Below, piece by piece: positions 8,493 to 18,554 of a DNA stretch of 41,314 nt. Below the pieces are notes generated by a model. The model was not told the origin of the DNA, did no database searches, and saw only the letters and a program-made list of their open reading frames with translations. This DNA comes from Phycisphaerae bacterium (lineage in GTDB: Bacteria; Planctomycetota; Phycisphaerae; Phycisphaerales; Phycisphaeraceae). The stretch covers positions 1-41,314 of the forward strand of contig JAUIGU010000035.1 in the NCBI GenBank assembly GCA_030432595.1. The letters run 5' to 3'. The number at the start of each line of letters is the position of its first letter. Positions within the stretch are counted from its first letter, which is position 1. The position numbers and the translations under genes are program-made.

Positions 8493-9098
8493 TCAGCCGT
8501 GGCGGTCTTCCCGCAGCAGCGTCTCAATCCTTCCCAGCGCCTCGCGGATGTCCGAGAGCACAGCGACCTGCTCGGGCGAGTCGGATGAAGGTTTCGGGGT
8601 GATGACGGCCGGTTCGGGCGCGGCGCCCGCCACCCGGTCGCCGTCGCGCGACTTGCCCGGCGAGTCGAACACCGCGGCGTCCCGCTGCTCCAGCACCGCC
8701 TCGCGGAACGCCAGCGTGTCCTCGATCCCCGTCAGCCGCAGCAGCGAACCGGGCCCGCTCTGGCCCGCCGTCTCGATGGTCAGGGTGTGCAGGTCGAACT
8801 GCCGCATGATCGGCCCCTGCACCAGCCCCAGGTCCGTGATCTTCTCCAGCGGCACCGTCTTCTCCACCCGCGTCAGAATCCCCTTGGAAAACTTCAGCGA
8901 ACGATCCGTCAGCACGCACGACATGCTCTTGCGGTACTTGGTGGTGATGATCGTGCCGAAGACCAGCCACAGCGGGAGCAGCACAAACCCCACCAACGCG
9001 AGACACATGATCAGGCACGTGATCGCCCCGGACAGCAACCAGTACGCCTGTACCTTCGGCGAAAACGTGGCTTCGAGGAGGGTGCGTTCTTTTTGCAT
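8493..9098 (-). CDS. PH-domain (bPH2/DUF304) membrane protein
   Basis: About 201 residues from ATG 9098. Two adjacent membrane segments (LLSGAITCLIMCLALVGFV and onward) are followed by a bacterial PH-like domain: a cytosolic strand pattern YRKSMSCVLTDRSLKFSKG, RVEKTVPLEKITDLGLVQGP and FDLHTLTIETAG, typical of YdbS/DUF304 proteins. The C-terminal 80 residues are a charged extension ending in DIREALGRIETLLREDRHG, probably a short helix. A TTG start at 9137 is possible but would add 13 residues before the family start. Role unknown; such proteins are linked to envelope stress or membrane-lipid sensing. Confidence 0.78.
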   Translation of the reverse strand: MQKERTLLEATFSPKVQAYWLLSGAITCLIMCLALVGFVLLPLWLVFGTIITTKYRKSMSCVLTDRSLKFSKGILTRVEKTVPLEKITDLGLVQGPIMRQFDLHTLTIETAGQSGPGSLLRLTGIEDTLAFREAVLEQRDAAVFDSPGKSRDGDRVAGAAPEPAVITPKPSSDSPEQVAVLSDIREALGRIETLLREDRHG

Positions 9099-9133
9099 GG
9101 GTGGGCGAAATCCGAGGGGAGTTCCTAAAAGGT

Positions 9134-9643
9134 TCAAGACCCGTAGAGTGTTCGCTGTTTGCTCAGTTGGGACAGTATCTTGATCTGTGCGGTGTGATAC
9201 ATCGAATGCACCGTGATCTGATGGATCATGTCGATCGTGGTGCGATCCGGGTTGTTATTGACCGGCTGGTCGAGCTCGTCGGGGTTCAACTCCGCGACGG
9301 CGTTGACCAGGCGATTGCGCGCGGCGGCAACGTAGGCCCGCTCTTGATTCCAAGCCGACGGCGTGAGCGATATGGCCGGCTCGGGGTCGCCGGGCTCGCG
9401 CTCGGCGAACGGGGCGGTGGTCGTCGCGCCGGTCAGCCGGGCGGTGACGCGGTCCTCCCAATACGCTACGTGCAGCGCAATATCTCGGATGCACTTCATG
9501 TCAGGCTGCGGACGCCAGAGGGCGGCGTCGGCATCGACATCCGTGAGCACTTCGACGTGCGTGGGTGTCTCGTTCCACGACGTCGCACCTTCGAGGGCAT
9601 CAAGGCCGGACAAGGCGGAACGGATGCGGTGATCAGTAACCAT
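9134..9643 (-). CDS. DinB-like four-helix metal-binding protein
   Basis: A 169-residue DinB/YfiT-like protein. Three candidate metal-ligand His sit in the expected helices: DIALHVAYWEDRV (helix 2) and ITVHSMYHTAQI (helix 3, two His). The family includes bacillithiol/mycothiol transferases and many uncharacterised metal-dependent enzymes. ATG 9643 is the only plausible start; no Shine-Dalgarno is visible. Located just after acs on the same strand, with 37 bp between. A second DinB-like gene of different sequence is at 22288. Confidence 0.83.
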   Translation of the reverse strand: MVTDHRIRSALSGLDALEGATSWNETPTHVEVLTDVDADAALWRPQPDMKCIRDIALHVAYWEDRVTARLTGATTTAPFAEREPGDPEPAISLTPSAWNQERAYVAAARNRLVNAVAELNPDELDQPVNNNPDRTTIDMIHQITVHSMYHTAQIKILSQLSKQRTLYGS

Positions 9644-9680
9644 GAGGAGGGCTATGTTGTGGGATACGCGTCGAGTCGGT

Positions 9681-11675
<1,995 letters not shown>

Positions 11676-11803
11676 GGCAACTCCTTGCGAAAGACCGGTC
11701 TTGCGGAAACCCGCGTAGACGTGAAACCAGCACACGGGCGAAACGGCCCCGCGCGGAGAAACAGTGTAAATCCCCTAGTGCGCGCCCGCCAGAACCCGGT
11801 GTG

Positions 11804-12232
11804 TCAAGATTTTCGGCGTTGCTGGTCCCACCAATCCGGCAGGCCGGGGTTGATCCGCCGCCACGCGACGCCGTGGTAGGACGGGGCGCGGAGTTCAACG
11901 ATCAGGAACAACACGGTCGAAATCAGTGAAACCACAAATACGACCGGCCATGCCACCAACGCATCAAGGCTGGCGATCACGCAGAGCACGGCGAAGACAA
12001 GTGCCCAGGCCAGCTCCGCCGGCCGACGGATGCGGAAGACGTTGCAGAACAGAAAGAAGTGCAGCACGACGAACGCGACGGACACCCCGACCCCGCGGTG
12101 TTGCCACGCCACCGCCGCCGCGACGCCGGCCCCGAGGACCAACACCGCCACGTCGAGCGCCGACAACCGAAACCCCGGGCGGAATGCGTCGCCTCGGTGC
12201 TCGGTCAAAGGTTGGGTTTCGCCTGGAAGCAT
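11804..12232 (-). CDS. Small multi-pass membrane protein, unknown
   Basis: About 142 residues from ATG 12232. Three to four hydrophobic helices cover residues 20-120 (LDVAVLVLGAGVAAAVAW, VAFVVLHFFLFCNVF, LAWALVFAVLCVIAS, VVFVVSLISTVLFLIVEL). The conserved-looking NVFRIRRPAELAW and APSYHGVAWRRINPGLP segments suggest a family of small hypothetical membrane proteins, but I cannot name it. It diverges from pyrH across about 100 bp. No domain with known function is visible. Confidence 0.72.
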   Translation of the reverse strand: MLPGETQPLTEHRGDAFRPGFRLSALDVAVLVLGAGVAAAVAWQHRGVGVSVAFVVLHFFLFCNVFRIRRPAELAWALVFAVLCVIASLDALVAWPVVFVVSLISTVLFLIVELRAPSYHGVAWRRINPGLPDWWDQQRRKS

Positions 12233-12334
12233 GGATGTTCTCCACCGCAAGACGGCCCGGGCCGCGGAAGATTGCCCCGGCCCGGCCGCATCCGTTACCT
12301 TGCCCCGGATTCCCCGCCCGCGCAGGACGCCACG

Positions 12335-13120
12335 ATGTCATCGCTGACCACCGACGACGACGAAGCCACCGAAACCCCCTCCGCGTCCGACGCCAAGGGT
12401 GCGGGCCAACCCGCGTACGGCCGGGTGCTCCTGAAGATCAGCGGCGAGGCGCTCTGCAAGCCCGGCGGGTTCGGGATCGACGGCGAAGAGCTGCAACTGA
12501 TCGCCAAGGAAATCAACGCCGCGGCCGACCAGGGCACGCAGGTCGCGGTCGTCGTGGGCGGCGGCAACATCATCCGCGGCGCCGACCTCGCCAAGGCCGG
12601 CCACATCGACCAGGCCGTCGCCGACCAGATGGGCATGCTCGGCACGGTGATGAACGGGCTCGCCTTGAAGGAAGCTTTGGAACAGCTTGGGCGCGGCGCC
12701 CGCGTGCTCTCGGCGATCAACCTCTCGTCGGTCGCGGAGCTGTTCATCCGCGGCCGGGCGCTGCGGCACCTTGAGAAAGGCCGGGTCGTCATCTTCGTCG
12801 CCGGCACGGGCAACCCGTTCTGCACCACCGACAGCGCCGCGAGCCTCCGCGCCTCGGAGATCGGGGCCGACTGCCTGCTCAAGGCCACCAAGGTCGACGG
12901 CATCTACGACAAAGACCCCAAGAAAAACAAGGACGCGAAGCGCTTCGACACCCTGACCTACGACGAGGCGATCAGCAAGAACCTCAAGGTCATGGACGTC
13001 GGCAGCTTCGCCCAGTGCCGCGACCAGGGCATCCCCATTGTCGTGTTCGACATGAAAAAGCCCGGCAACATCGCGAAGGTCGTCGCTGGGCAGAACATTG
13101 GGACAAGGGTCGGCATATGA
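12335..13120 (+). CDS. pyrH: Uridylate kinase (UMP kinase)
   Basis: Phosphorylates UMP to UDP; hexameric bacterial type of the amino-acid-kinase fold. It has 261 residues. An acidic 28-residue N-terminal extension precedes the family start GRVLLKISGEALCKPGGFGID. Conserved parts are VVVGGGNIIRGA, DQMGMLGTVMNGLAL, VVIFVAGTGNPFCTTDSAASLRA and KVDGIYDKDPKKN. The last 12 codons use codons rare in the neighbours (ATT GGG ACA AGG, ATA), and the stop overlaps the next gene as ATGA. Normally pyrH is followed directly by frr; here a small lipoprotein gene separates them, so the 3' end may have been replaced when that gene entered. Confidence 0.95.
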   Translation: MSSLTTDDDEATETPSASDAKGAGQPAYGRVLLKISGEALCKPGGFGIDGEELQLIAKEINAAADQGTQVAVVVGGGNIIRGADLAKAGHIDQAVADQMGMLGTVMNGLALKEALEQLGRGARVLSAINLSSVAELFIRGRALRHLEKGRVVIFVAGTGNPFCTTDSAASLRASEIGADCLLKATKVDGIYDKDPKKNKDAKRFDTLTYDEAISKNLKVMDVGSFAQCRDQGIPIVVFDMKKPGNIAKVVAGQNIGTRVGI

Positions 13121-13617
13121 AGCGTCGTCTTCGTCGGCTCGTCTGCGTGCTTCTAGTGGTGATCGGGATCGGCATTCCTGGATGCGAAAACGAACCAGAG
13201 TACGAGATGTCGCCTGAAATGAATCGGTTTTTCGTGATAATGGATTCGATCTACGAGCGCACTGATGAGTCTTTTGAGTCCCTCACTGACGCCGAGAAAG
13301 CTTTTTTTTATGTTTCTTGGCTGGAAATGCAGGTTCACAACGGCGGATGGCATCAGTGGTATTTCAACTGGGACGACGCTGAACGTGAGGAAGCGATTGA
13401 AGCGACCATCGCCATACTCCAAGAGATCGACGCGCAAAAGACAGCCGAGATGGTTCAGCGAGCGGTTCCGATTCTCAGTGCAGGGGCTTCTCCCGAAGAT
13501 CCAAGGCTTGACCAACTGAATCAGGAACTCTGGGAGCAGCCCGACAACCTGGCGATGCTCATCCTCGAATGGGCAGAAAACCAACCAGATCAGTTCAAGG
13601 TGAACTCGCCTGGATGA
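13117..13617 (+). CDS. DMP19/DUF4375-like lipoprotein inserted between pyrH and frr
   Basis: 166 residues. A signal peptide with lipobox-like GIGIPGC gives a probable lipidated Cys near residue 24. The middle contains WLEMQVHNGGWHQWYFN, which matches the NGG(F/W)HQ(F/Y) core of DMP19/DUF4375 proteins. The region is clearly AT-richer than pyrH and frr and uses different codons. The ATG overlaps the pyrH stop. Biochemical function is not established for this family. The composition and position suggest acquisition into a conserved gene pair. Confidence 0.75.
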   Translation: MKRRLRRLVCVLLVVIGIGIPGCENEPEYEMSPEMNRFFVIMDSIYERTDESFESLTDAEKAFFYVSWLEMQVHNGGWHQWYFNWDDAEREEAIEATIAILQEIDAQKTAEMVQRAVPILSAGASPEDPRLDQLNQELWEQPDNLAMLILEWAENQPDQFKVNSPG

Positions 13618-13632
13618 AATGAAGGAAACATT

Positions 13633-14199
13633 ATGGACTTAGATTCGATCCTGCTGGAAGCCGAGGAGGCGATGGACAAGGCGCTGGAGTACCTCAAGAA
13701 GGAGCTGTCCGGCGTGCGCACCGGGCGGGCCTCGCCGGGGCTGGTCGAGTTCGTCAAGGTCGAGGCGTACGGCGCCGAGTCGGACCTGCGCTCGCTGGCG
13801 ATGGTCTCCGTGCCCGAGCCGACGCAGATCCACATCAAGCCCTTCGACCCCTCGACCGTGACCGACATCGTCAAGGGCATCGAGAAGGCCGGGCTCGGTT
13901 TGAACCCGATGGTGGACGGCAAGATGGTGCGCCTGAACATCCCGCCGCTGTCGGGCGACCGCCGCAAGCAGCTCATCGGCAGCGTCAAGCAGATGGGCGA
14001 GCAGGCCAAGGTCACCATCCGCAACGCCCGCCGCGACGCCAACAAACACATCGACGCCGCCGAGAAGGACAAGGACCAGCACCTCTCCGAGGACGACGTC
14101 AAGGGCGCCAAGGACGACGTGCAGGAACTTGTCAAGAAGCACGAGACCGCAGTGGACGACGCGGTATCGACCAAGAGCACGGAGATCGAAGAGGTCTGA
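13633..14199 (+). CDS. frr: Ribosome recycling factor
   Basis: With EF-G, splits post-termination ribosomes. It has 188 residues, standard length. N-terminal helix MDLDSILLEAEEAMDKALEYLKKELSGVRTGRASPGLV, the domain II segment and RLNIPPLSGDRRKQL are the usual signature; the remainder is the long charged helical bundle. An AAGGA site lies about 7 bases before ATG 13633. Partner of pyrH in most genomes. GC content returns here to the window norm after the inserted lipoprotein gene. Confidence 0.97.
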   Translation: MDLDSILLEAEEAMDKALEYLKKELSGVRTGRASPGLVEFVKVEAYGAESDLRSLAMVSVPEPTQIHIKPFDPSTVTDIVKGIEKAGLGLNPMVDGKMVRLNIPPLSGDRRKQLIGSVKQMGEQAKVTIRNARRDANKHIDAAEKDKDQHLSEDDVKGAKDDVQELVKKHETAVDDAVSTKSTEIEEV

Positions 14200-14215
14200 C
14201 CGTGTTTTTTGTTCT

Positions 14216-14240
14216 GCGGGTGATCGAAGACCGCTTTTTT
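14216..14240 (+). terminator. Possible weak terminator after frr
   Basis: A short GCGG/CCGC stem with an 11-base loop is followed by six T residues (14235-14240), 17 bp after the frr stop. The stem is only about four base pairs, so strength is doubtful. Confidence 0.4.
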
Positions 14241-14280
14241 CGTTTCTTCTGTTTTCGCGTCTTCATCTGGTTTGTTGCCG

Positions 14281-14490
14281 ATGCGCTACCCCGACTTCCG
14301 CGACACCGTGCGTTCCGCCCTGCGTCGCCGCCGCGCCGGCCTGACCTGGGCCCAGCTGCGCGACGACTTCGACCTGCCCTACGACCGCCCCTGCCCGGAA
14401 TGGACCAAACGCCTCGAAGCCGAGATCGGCCTGGTCCGCGAAAAAGGCACCGGCCGGGCCCTGGTCTGGCGGCTACGCAAGGCCTCGTGA
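14281..14490 (+). CDS. Small basic protein (69 aa), possible winged-helix-like
   Basis: 69 residues, MRYPDFRDTVRSALRRRRAG... ending GTGRALVWRLRKAS. The phrase LTWAQLRDDFDLPYDRPCPEWTKRLEAEIGLVREKG reads like a helix-turn-helix followed by a wing, which would suit a small DNA-binding protein, but I know no characterised homologue. Composition and codon use match neighbours. An alternative TTG start at 14272 would add three residues. Confidence 0.62.
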   Translation: MRYPDFRDTVRSALRRRRAGLTWAQLRDDFDLPYDRPCPEWTKRLEAEIGLVREKGTGRALVWRLRKAS

Positions 14491-14633
14491 CCCGCAAAAA
14501 ACAGTGGGATCGGCCGGGAGACCGCGTAGAATTGGGGTGACTCTGCCGTCTGTTCGGGCGTCGCGGGTCCGCTGTGTCGGGCCGGCGAACGGAGCGGGCC
14601 CCGCGAGGTGTTGCCGTGGCATGTTGGAGATGG

Positions 14634-15962
14634 ATGTCGCGAGGTGAGTTCAACCTGAAGCGCGGTCGCCGCGCCGGATCGCTGCTGGCGGCGGGCGTGT
14701 TGGCGCTGCTTACCGCACACGCTCGCGCGATCCCCTTCGGCGCCACCCAGGGCGACACCAGCCTCTACGGCCTGGGCACCTACGTCCACAACGTCGTCTT
14801 CCTCCAGGACGACCTGCTCCGCGACCCCGACGACATCCTCCACCCCGAAGACCCGACCGGCACCGTCATCCACTTCACCGAGGACGAGCTGCTCGCCCAG
14901 CGCCAACACATCCTCGACGCCGCCGACTTCTGGAACAACCACCCGATCAACCAGGGCTTCCACCCGGGCGCCCGGCTGAACATCACCGTCAACTTCGTCA
15001 ACGCCGGCCAGCCCTTCACCGTTGCCGACGCCGGCACGCCCATGGGCATCGACGCCGACATCGCCGGCTACGCCGACGCCCTCGCGCAGATCGACCCCGC
15101 GTACGCCGGCCTGTCCGCCAACCCCGCCGCCCGCCAGTTCAGCCACGACACCCGCGTCGCCGCCGGTGCCGACTTCGCCTGGACCACCTTCGTACGCCCG
15201 CTCGAACCACGCACCGCCTCCGCCGGGCTCAACGGGCCCAACATCAACGCCTACCTCGATTCCAACACCTTCGTCCACGCCCATGAGGCCGCCCACATCT
15301 TCGGCGCCCTCGACGAGTACGCCCCCAACAACACCAACGGCCACGGCGGCTACCTCGACGTCTTCAATCTCAACGCCGAGCTCCTCCCCGACGGCTCGCC
15401 CAACCCCGACCATGTCCCGTCGATCATGTCGACCTTCGGCCTGTTCAACCTCTCCGAACCCACCATCGCCCAGATCGGCTGGCGCGACACCGACGCCGAC
15501 TCGATCCCCGACATCCTCGACACCCTGCCGCGCCTGTTCTCCAACCCGTCCAACCCCGACCCCTTCGCCGGCGTCAGTGTCGATCTGAACGCCGGCACCG
15601 TCACCGCGAACCTTATCGCCGTCGTCACGCCCGTCGAAAGCCCCTCTAGCCAGTTCCCCGACGCCACAATCAACACCCTCGAACGCCTGCAGTACCGCCT
15701 CGAACGCGGCACATGGATCGACCTGCTCCCCAGCGACGGCACGCTCGGCGACGCGCTCGAAACCTACACCCTCGCGCTCACCGACCTTGCACCCCTCACC
15801 GCCGACGGCGGCCTGATCCTCGACCTCCGCCTCACCAACTCCGTCGGCAACACCCTGAACCTTACCCACACCTTCGGCGTCCCCGAGCCCGCGACGATCA
15901 CCACGCTCCTGCCGCTGCTCGCGCTGAGCACCACCCGAACCCGCCGGCGCGTCCGCGCCTGA
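14634..15962 (+). CDS. Exported HExxH metallopeptidase-like protein with PEP-CTERM tail
   Basis: 442 residues from ATG 14634, which has GGAG 9 bases upstream and opens a signal peptide (RAGSLLAAGVLALLTAHARA). Residues 217-229 read HEAAHIFGALDEY. This is an HExxHxxGxxD/E zinc site resembling metzincins and the LxDEY ending of M64-type peptidases. The C-terminus has VPEPATI (about 416), a hydrophobic stretch and a basic RTRRRVRA end, the PEP-CTERM sorting signal recognised by exosortase systems. A 'DTDADSIPDILD' segment looks like a Ca-binding thrombospondin type 3 loop. Probably delivered to the cell surface; substrate unknown. Confidence 0.8.
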   Translation: MSRGEFNLKRGRRAGSLLAAGVLALLTAHARAIPFGATQGDTSLYGLGTYVHNVVFLQDDLLRDPDDILHPEDPTGTVIHFTEDELLAQRQHILDAADFWNNHPINQGFHPGARLNITVNFVNAGQPFTVADAGTPMGIDADIAGYADALAQIDPAYAGLSANPAARQFSHDTRVAAGADFAWTTFVRPLEPRTASAGLNGPNINAYLDSNTFVHAHEAAHIFGALDEYAPNNTNGHGGYLDVFNLNAELLPDGSPNPDHVPSIMSTFGLFNLSEPTIAQIGWRDTDADSIPDILDTLPRLFSNPSNPDPFAGVSVDLNAGTVTANLIAVVTPVESPSSQFPDATINTLERLQYRLERGTWIDLLPSDGTLGDALETYTLALTDLAPLTADGGLILDLRLTNSVGNTLNLTHTFGVPEPATITTLLPLLALSTTRTRRRVRA

Positions 15963-16110
15963 CTCCCCTCCCTCCGGGAGGGGCCGGGGGAGGGTGCACG
16001 TATCCCGGAATAATACGCTTCAGTGGTACGCGTCTCGCACTTCATCCTCTCCCTCGGGAGAGGTGGCCGGCGAAGCCGGTCGGAGGGGGGGACGCAACGA
16101 GGCGTGCTGT
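15963..16110. repeat. CCCTCCGGGAGGGG-type dispersed repeat upstream of mqnC
   Basis: The 236-bp gap before mqnC holds two related blocks: CCTCCGGGAGGGGCCGGGGG near 15970 and TCCCTCGGGAGAGGTGGCCG near 16050, then GGCGAAGCCGGTCGG. Each is self-complementary. They share vocabulary with the CCTCACCC...GGGTGAGGG block at 19698-19850. These read as copies of a common GC-rich dispersed repeat; no gene or RNA is apparent in the rest of the gap. Confidence 0.6.
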
Positions 16111-16198
16111 CTTTGATCTCTTGCGACCATTCCTCCAAGCCCTCCACGCCCGATGGTTCGCATCCTCTTCCCTCCGGTCGGCGTCTAAACTGCCGCAT

Positions 16199-17752
16199 AT
16201 GCCCCCGCCCGACGCCCCCGCCCTCCATACCGCTTCCCTCCACCGCGACCTCAAGCTCGACGACGTCATCGCCGGCAAGCTCCGCCTCGACCTCCCGGGC
16301 GCCGTCCGCCTCTACCGTGAAGCGTCGCTCCACGACCTGGGCCGCTGGGCCTCCGCCGTCGCCGACCGCCTCCACGGCCCCGCGCCCGCCCCGCGCACCT
16401 ACGTCATCGACCGCAACATCAACTACACCAACGTCTGCTCCGCCAACTGCACTTTCTGCGCCTTCAAACGCGACCTCGGCGACGCCGACGCCTACGTCCT
16501 CACCGACGCACAACTCCACCAGAAAATCCAGGAACTCGTCGACATCGGCGGCACGCAGATCCTTTTGCAAGGCGGCATGCACCCCGACCTCGGCCTCGAT
16601 TACTACGTCGAGATGCTGCGCGGAATCAAGGCCAAGTTCCCGCAGGTTCATGTGCACGGCTTCAGCCCGCCCGAGTTCGTCGAGTTCGTCGCCGTGCTCG
16701 AGCTCGAAGGCTTCCCGACCACGCCGCCGCGCGAGTCGCACACCCTCCCGCACGACGTCTGGCTCGCCAAGCTCGAAGCCGTGATGCGCACCTTGATGGA
16801 CGCGGGCTTGGATTCCCTTCCGGGGGGCGGCGGCGAGATCTTCGCCGAACACGTCCGCAGTCGCATCGGTCTCGGTAAAGCCACCGCCCAGCAGTGGCTC
16901 GATGTGATGACCACCGCCCACAAGCTCGGCATGTCCACCTCCGCCACCATGATGTTCGGGCATCTGGAGGGCGTCGCCGACCGCGTCCACCACATGCTCA
17001 CCGTCCGCGACCGCCAGGACCAGGCGATCGTCCAAGACCTGCCCGGCCGCTACCTCGCCTTCATCAGTTGGCCCTACCAACGCGAAAACACCCCGCTGGG
17101 CCAACTCCCCGACTTCGACCCCCCGGAAGATCAAGAACCCCCTAAGCCGAGGGCTGAGGAGCCAAGCGACGAAGCCCCGGATCAATCGGCCTTCGGCAAT
17201 CCTCAATCGGCAATCCCACCCTTCCCCGGCGACGAAATCGCCGACGCCATCCATTCCGGCACCCTCGACCCCACCGACAAACGCGCCCTCGCCCGCCGCG
17301 CCCCGCGCTTCGGCAAGGTCCTCCGCCGCGCCGGCGCCCACGCCTACCTCCGCACCCAGGCCCTCTCGCGCTTAGTTTTAGACAATGTTCATTCCATCGG
17401 CAGTTCCTGGGTCACCATGGGCCCGCACCTCGGACAGCTCGGCCTCAAGTTCGGCGCCAACGACATGGGCTCGGTCATGATGGAAGAAAACGTCGTCTCC
17501 GCCGCCGGCACCACCTACCGCCTCAACGAGGCCGTCCTCTGCCGCCTCATCCGCGACGCCGGCCACACCCCCGCCCAACGCGACAACCACTACCACCTCC
17601 TCAAAACCCACGACGATCTTGCATCGTCCCCCGACGGCCAAGTCACCGACTGGTCCACCCAACGCGCGACAAACCCCCAACTCCCTGCCGACACCCTTCC
17701 GGGGGCCGGCGACGAAGGCAAGAACGGGACGGTGCAGGTAACGGTGTCGTGA
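16199..17752 (+). CDS. mqnC: Cyclic dehypoxanthinyl futalosine synthase (radical SAM)
   Basis: Radical SAM enzyme of the futalosine route to menaquinone, cyclising dehypoxanthine futalosine. The 4Fe-4S motif CSANCTFC uses Cys80, Cys84 and Cys87. MqnC-like segments are GGTQILLQGGMHPDLG, GLDSLPGGGGEIF, SATMMFGHLE, FISWPYQRENTPLG and, at the C-terminus, SSWVTMGPHLGQLGLKFGANDMGS with MEENVVSAAG. The related MqnE and CofH lack this exact combination. At 517 residues it is much longer than the usual 360-400. About 40 of the extra residues (305-345) form a Pro/Glu linker with repeat-derived DNA; about 60 more form a C-terminal tail. ATG 16199 begins the family N-terminus. Confidence 0.9.
   Translation: MPPPDAPALHTASLHRDLKLDDVIAGKLRLDLPGAVRLYREASLHDLGRWASAVADRLHGPAPAPRTYVIDRNINYTNVCSANCTFCAFKRDLGDADAYVLTDAQLHQKIQELVDIGGTQILLQGGMHPDLGLDYYVEMLRGIKAKFPQVHVHGFSPPEFVEFVAVLELEGFPTTPPRESHTLPHDVWLAKLEAVMRTLMDAGLDSLPGGGGEIFAEHVRSRIGLGKATAQQWLDVMTTAHKLGMSTSATMMFGHLEGVADRVHHMLTVRDRQDQAIVQDLPGRYLAFISWPYQRENTPLGQLPDFDPPEDQEPPKPRAEEPSDEAPDQSAFGNPQSAIPPFPGDEIADAIHSGTLDPTDKRALARRAPRFGKVLRRAGAHAYLRTQALSRLVLDNVHSIGSSWVTMGPHLGQLGLKFGANDMGSVMMEENVVSAAGTTYRLNEAVLCRLIRDAGHTPAQRDNHYHLLKTHDDLASSPDGQVTDWSTQRATNPQLPADTLPGAGDEGKNGTVQVTVS
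17128..17222. repeat. Repeat-derived insert within mqnC
   Basis: In the mqnC coding frame, codons 310-342 encode a linker containing SAFGNPQSAIPP. The DNA contains CAATCGGCCTTCGGCAATCC and CTCAATCGGCAATCC, the same words as in the rplJ-rplL gap. Known MqnC proteins pass directly from the ENTPLG strand to the following helix, so this looks like a dispersed repeat that entered in frame. Confidence 0.6.
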
Positions 17753-18432
17753 TGAGGACGCGTCGGTCAGCCTCGAAACCGAGTGTTGGCGAGAGCATCG
17801 ACGTCTCGCATTTGCGGATCACCGAAGATTTCCGGGACGAACCGACGACCCGTGTGCGTGTCACGCCGTCAGGTTTCGCACTTGAGGCCACCAAGCCTCC
17901 GCTATGGCTGGCTTTGGTTTGGTTTGGCGCGTACCCGGCCACTCTATTGTTCGTGACGCGCGGCTCCCCGATTGCCGCGTTTCGCGAAGACATGGTCATG
18001 TTTATTGCTGCTTTTTGCGTTCCATACCTGTTGATGTCGTATGCCTACTTTTCGTGGTTTTACTGGCCGTACAAGAGACAGCGTGCGAAAGGTCCGTACC
18101 TGACGTTCTCGGCTGCCGATGGATGGATTGATGCGCGAGGACGGATGGTGGACACCGACGACATGCTGGCGCTGATCTACGTCCGTTGTTTCCGCCCCGA
18201 CTCAACACAATTCAGCCGGCATCCAAAAAGTGACAAAAGCGCAAGCTGGTTTGGCCAACTCCACGGCGTGTACAATCGGATCGATACCACCGGCAAGCCA
18301 TTGTTCGTTTACATTGACTCCCGCCAGGAAGAGCACGTCCTGCTTGACTTCGCAAAACGCGTTGCAGATCGGCAGAGCATCCCCTTGATTGAGTGCATGG
18401 AAACGGAAGGCGGAGAAGTGAAAAGGAAATGA
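17752..18432 (+). CDS. Two-helix membrane protein, unknown
   Basis: 226 residues; ATG 17752 overlaps the mqnC stop as TGATG (a GTG at 17749 is an alternative). An N-terminal cytoplasmic part is followed by two hydrophobic segments (LWLALVWFGAYPATLLFVT and MVMFIAAFCVPYLLMSYAYFSW) and a soluble C-terminal half beginning GPYLTFSAADGWIDARGR. No family recognised. The gene is AT-richer than mqnC and not part of menaquinone synthesis as known, so it may be a later insertion behind mqnC. Confidence 0.62.
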   Translation: MRTRRSASKPSVGESIDVSHLRITEDFRDEPTTRVRVTPSGFALEATKPPLWLALVWFGAYPATLLFVTRGSPIAAFREDMVMFIAAFCVPYLLMSYAYFSWFYWPYKRQRAKGPYLTFSAADGWIDARGRMVDTDDMLALIYVRCFRPDSTQFSRHPKSDKSASWFGQLHGVYNRIDTTGKPLFVYIDSRQEEHVLLDFAKRVADRQSIPLIECMETEGGEVKRK

Positions 18433-18554
18433 ACTCGGATACGGATGTGTCTGGTTTATAGTCGCAAACCGCCGGTTCTTGAACAAGATAATTGCAACCG
18501 AGTGACGCAAAACGATCAGGTTTCTGCTTAGTCCATTCTCTCCGAGAAAAAAGC

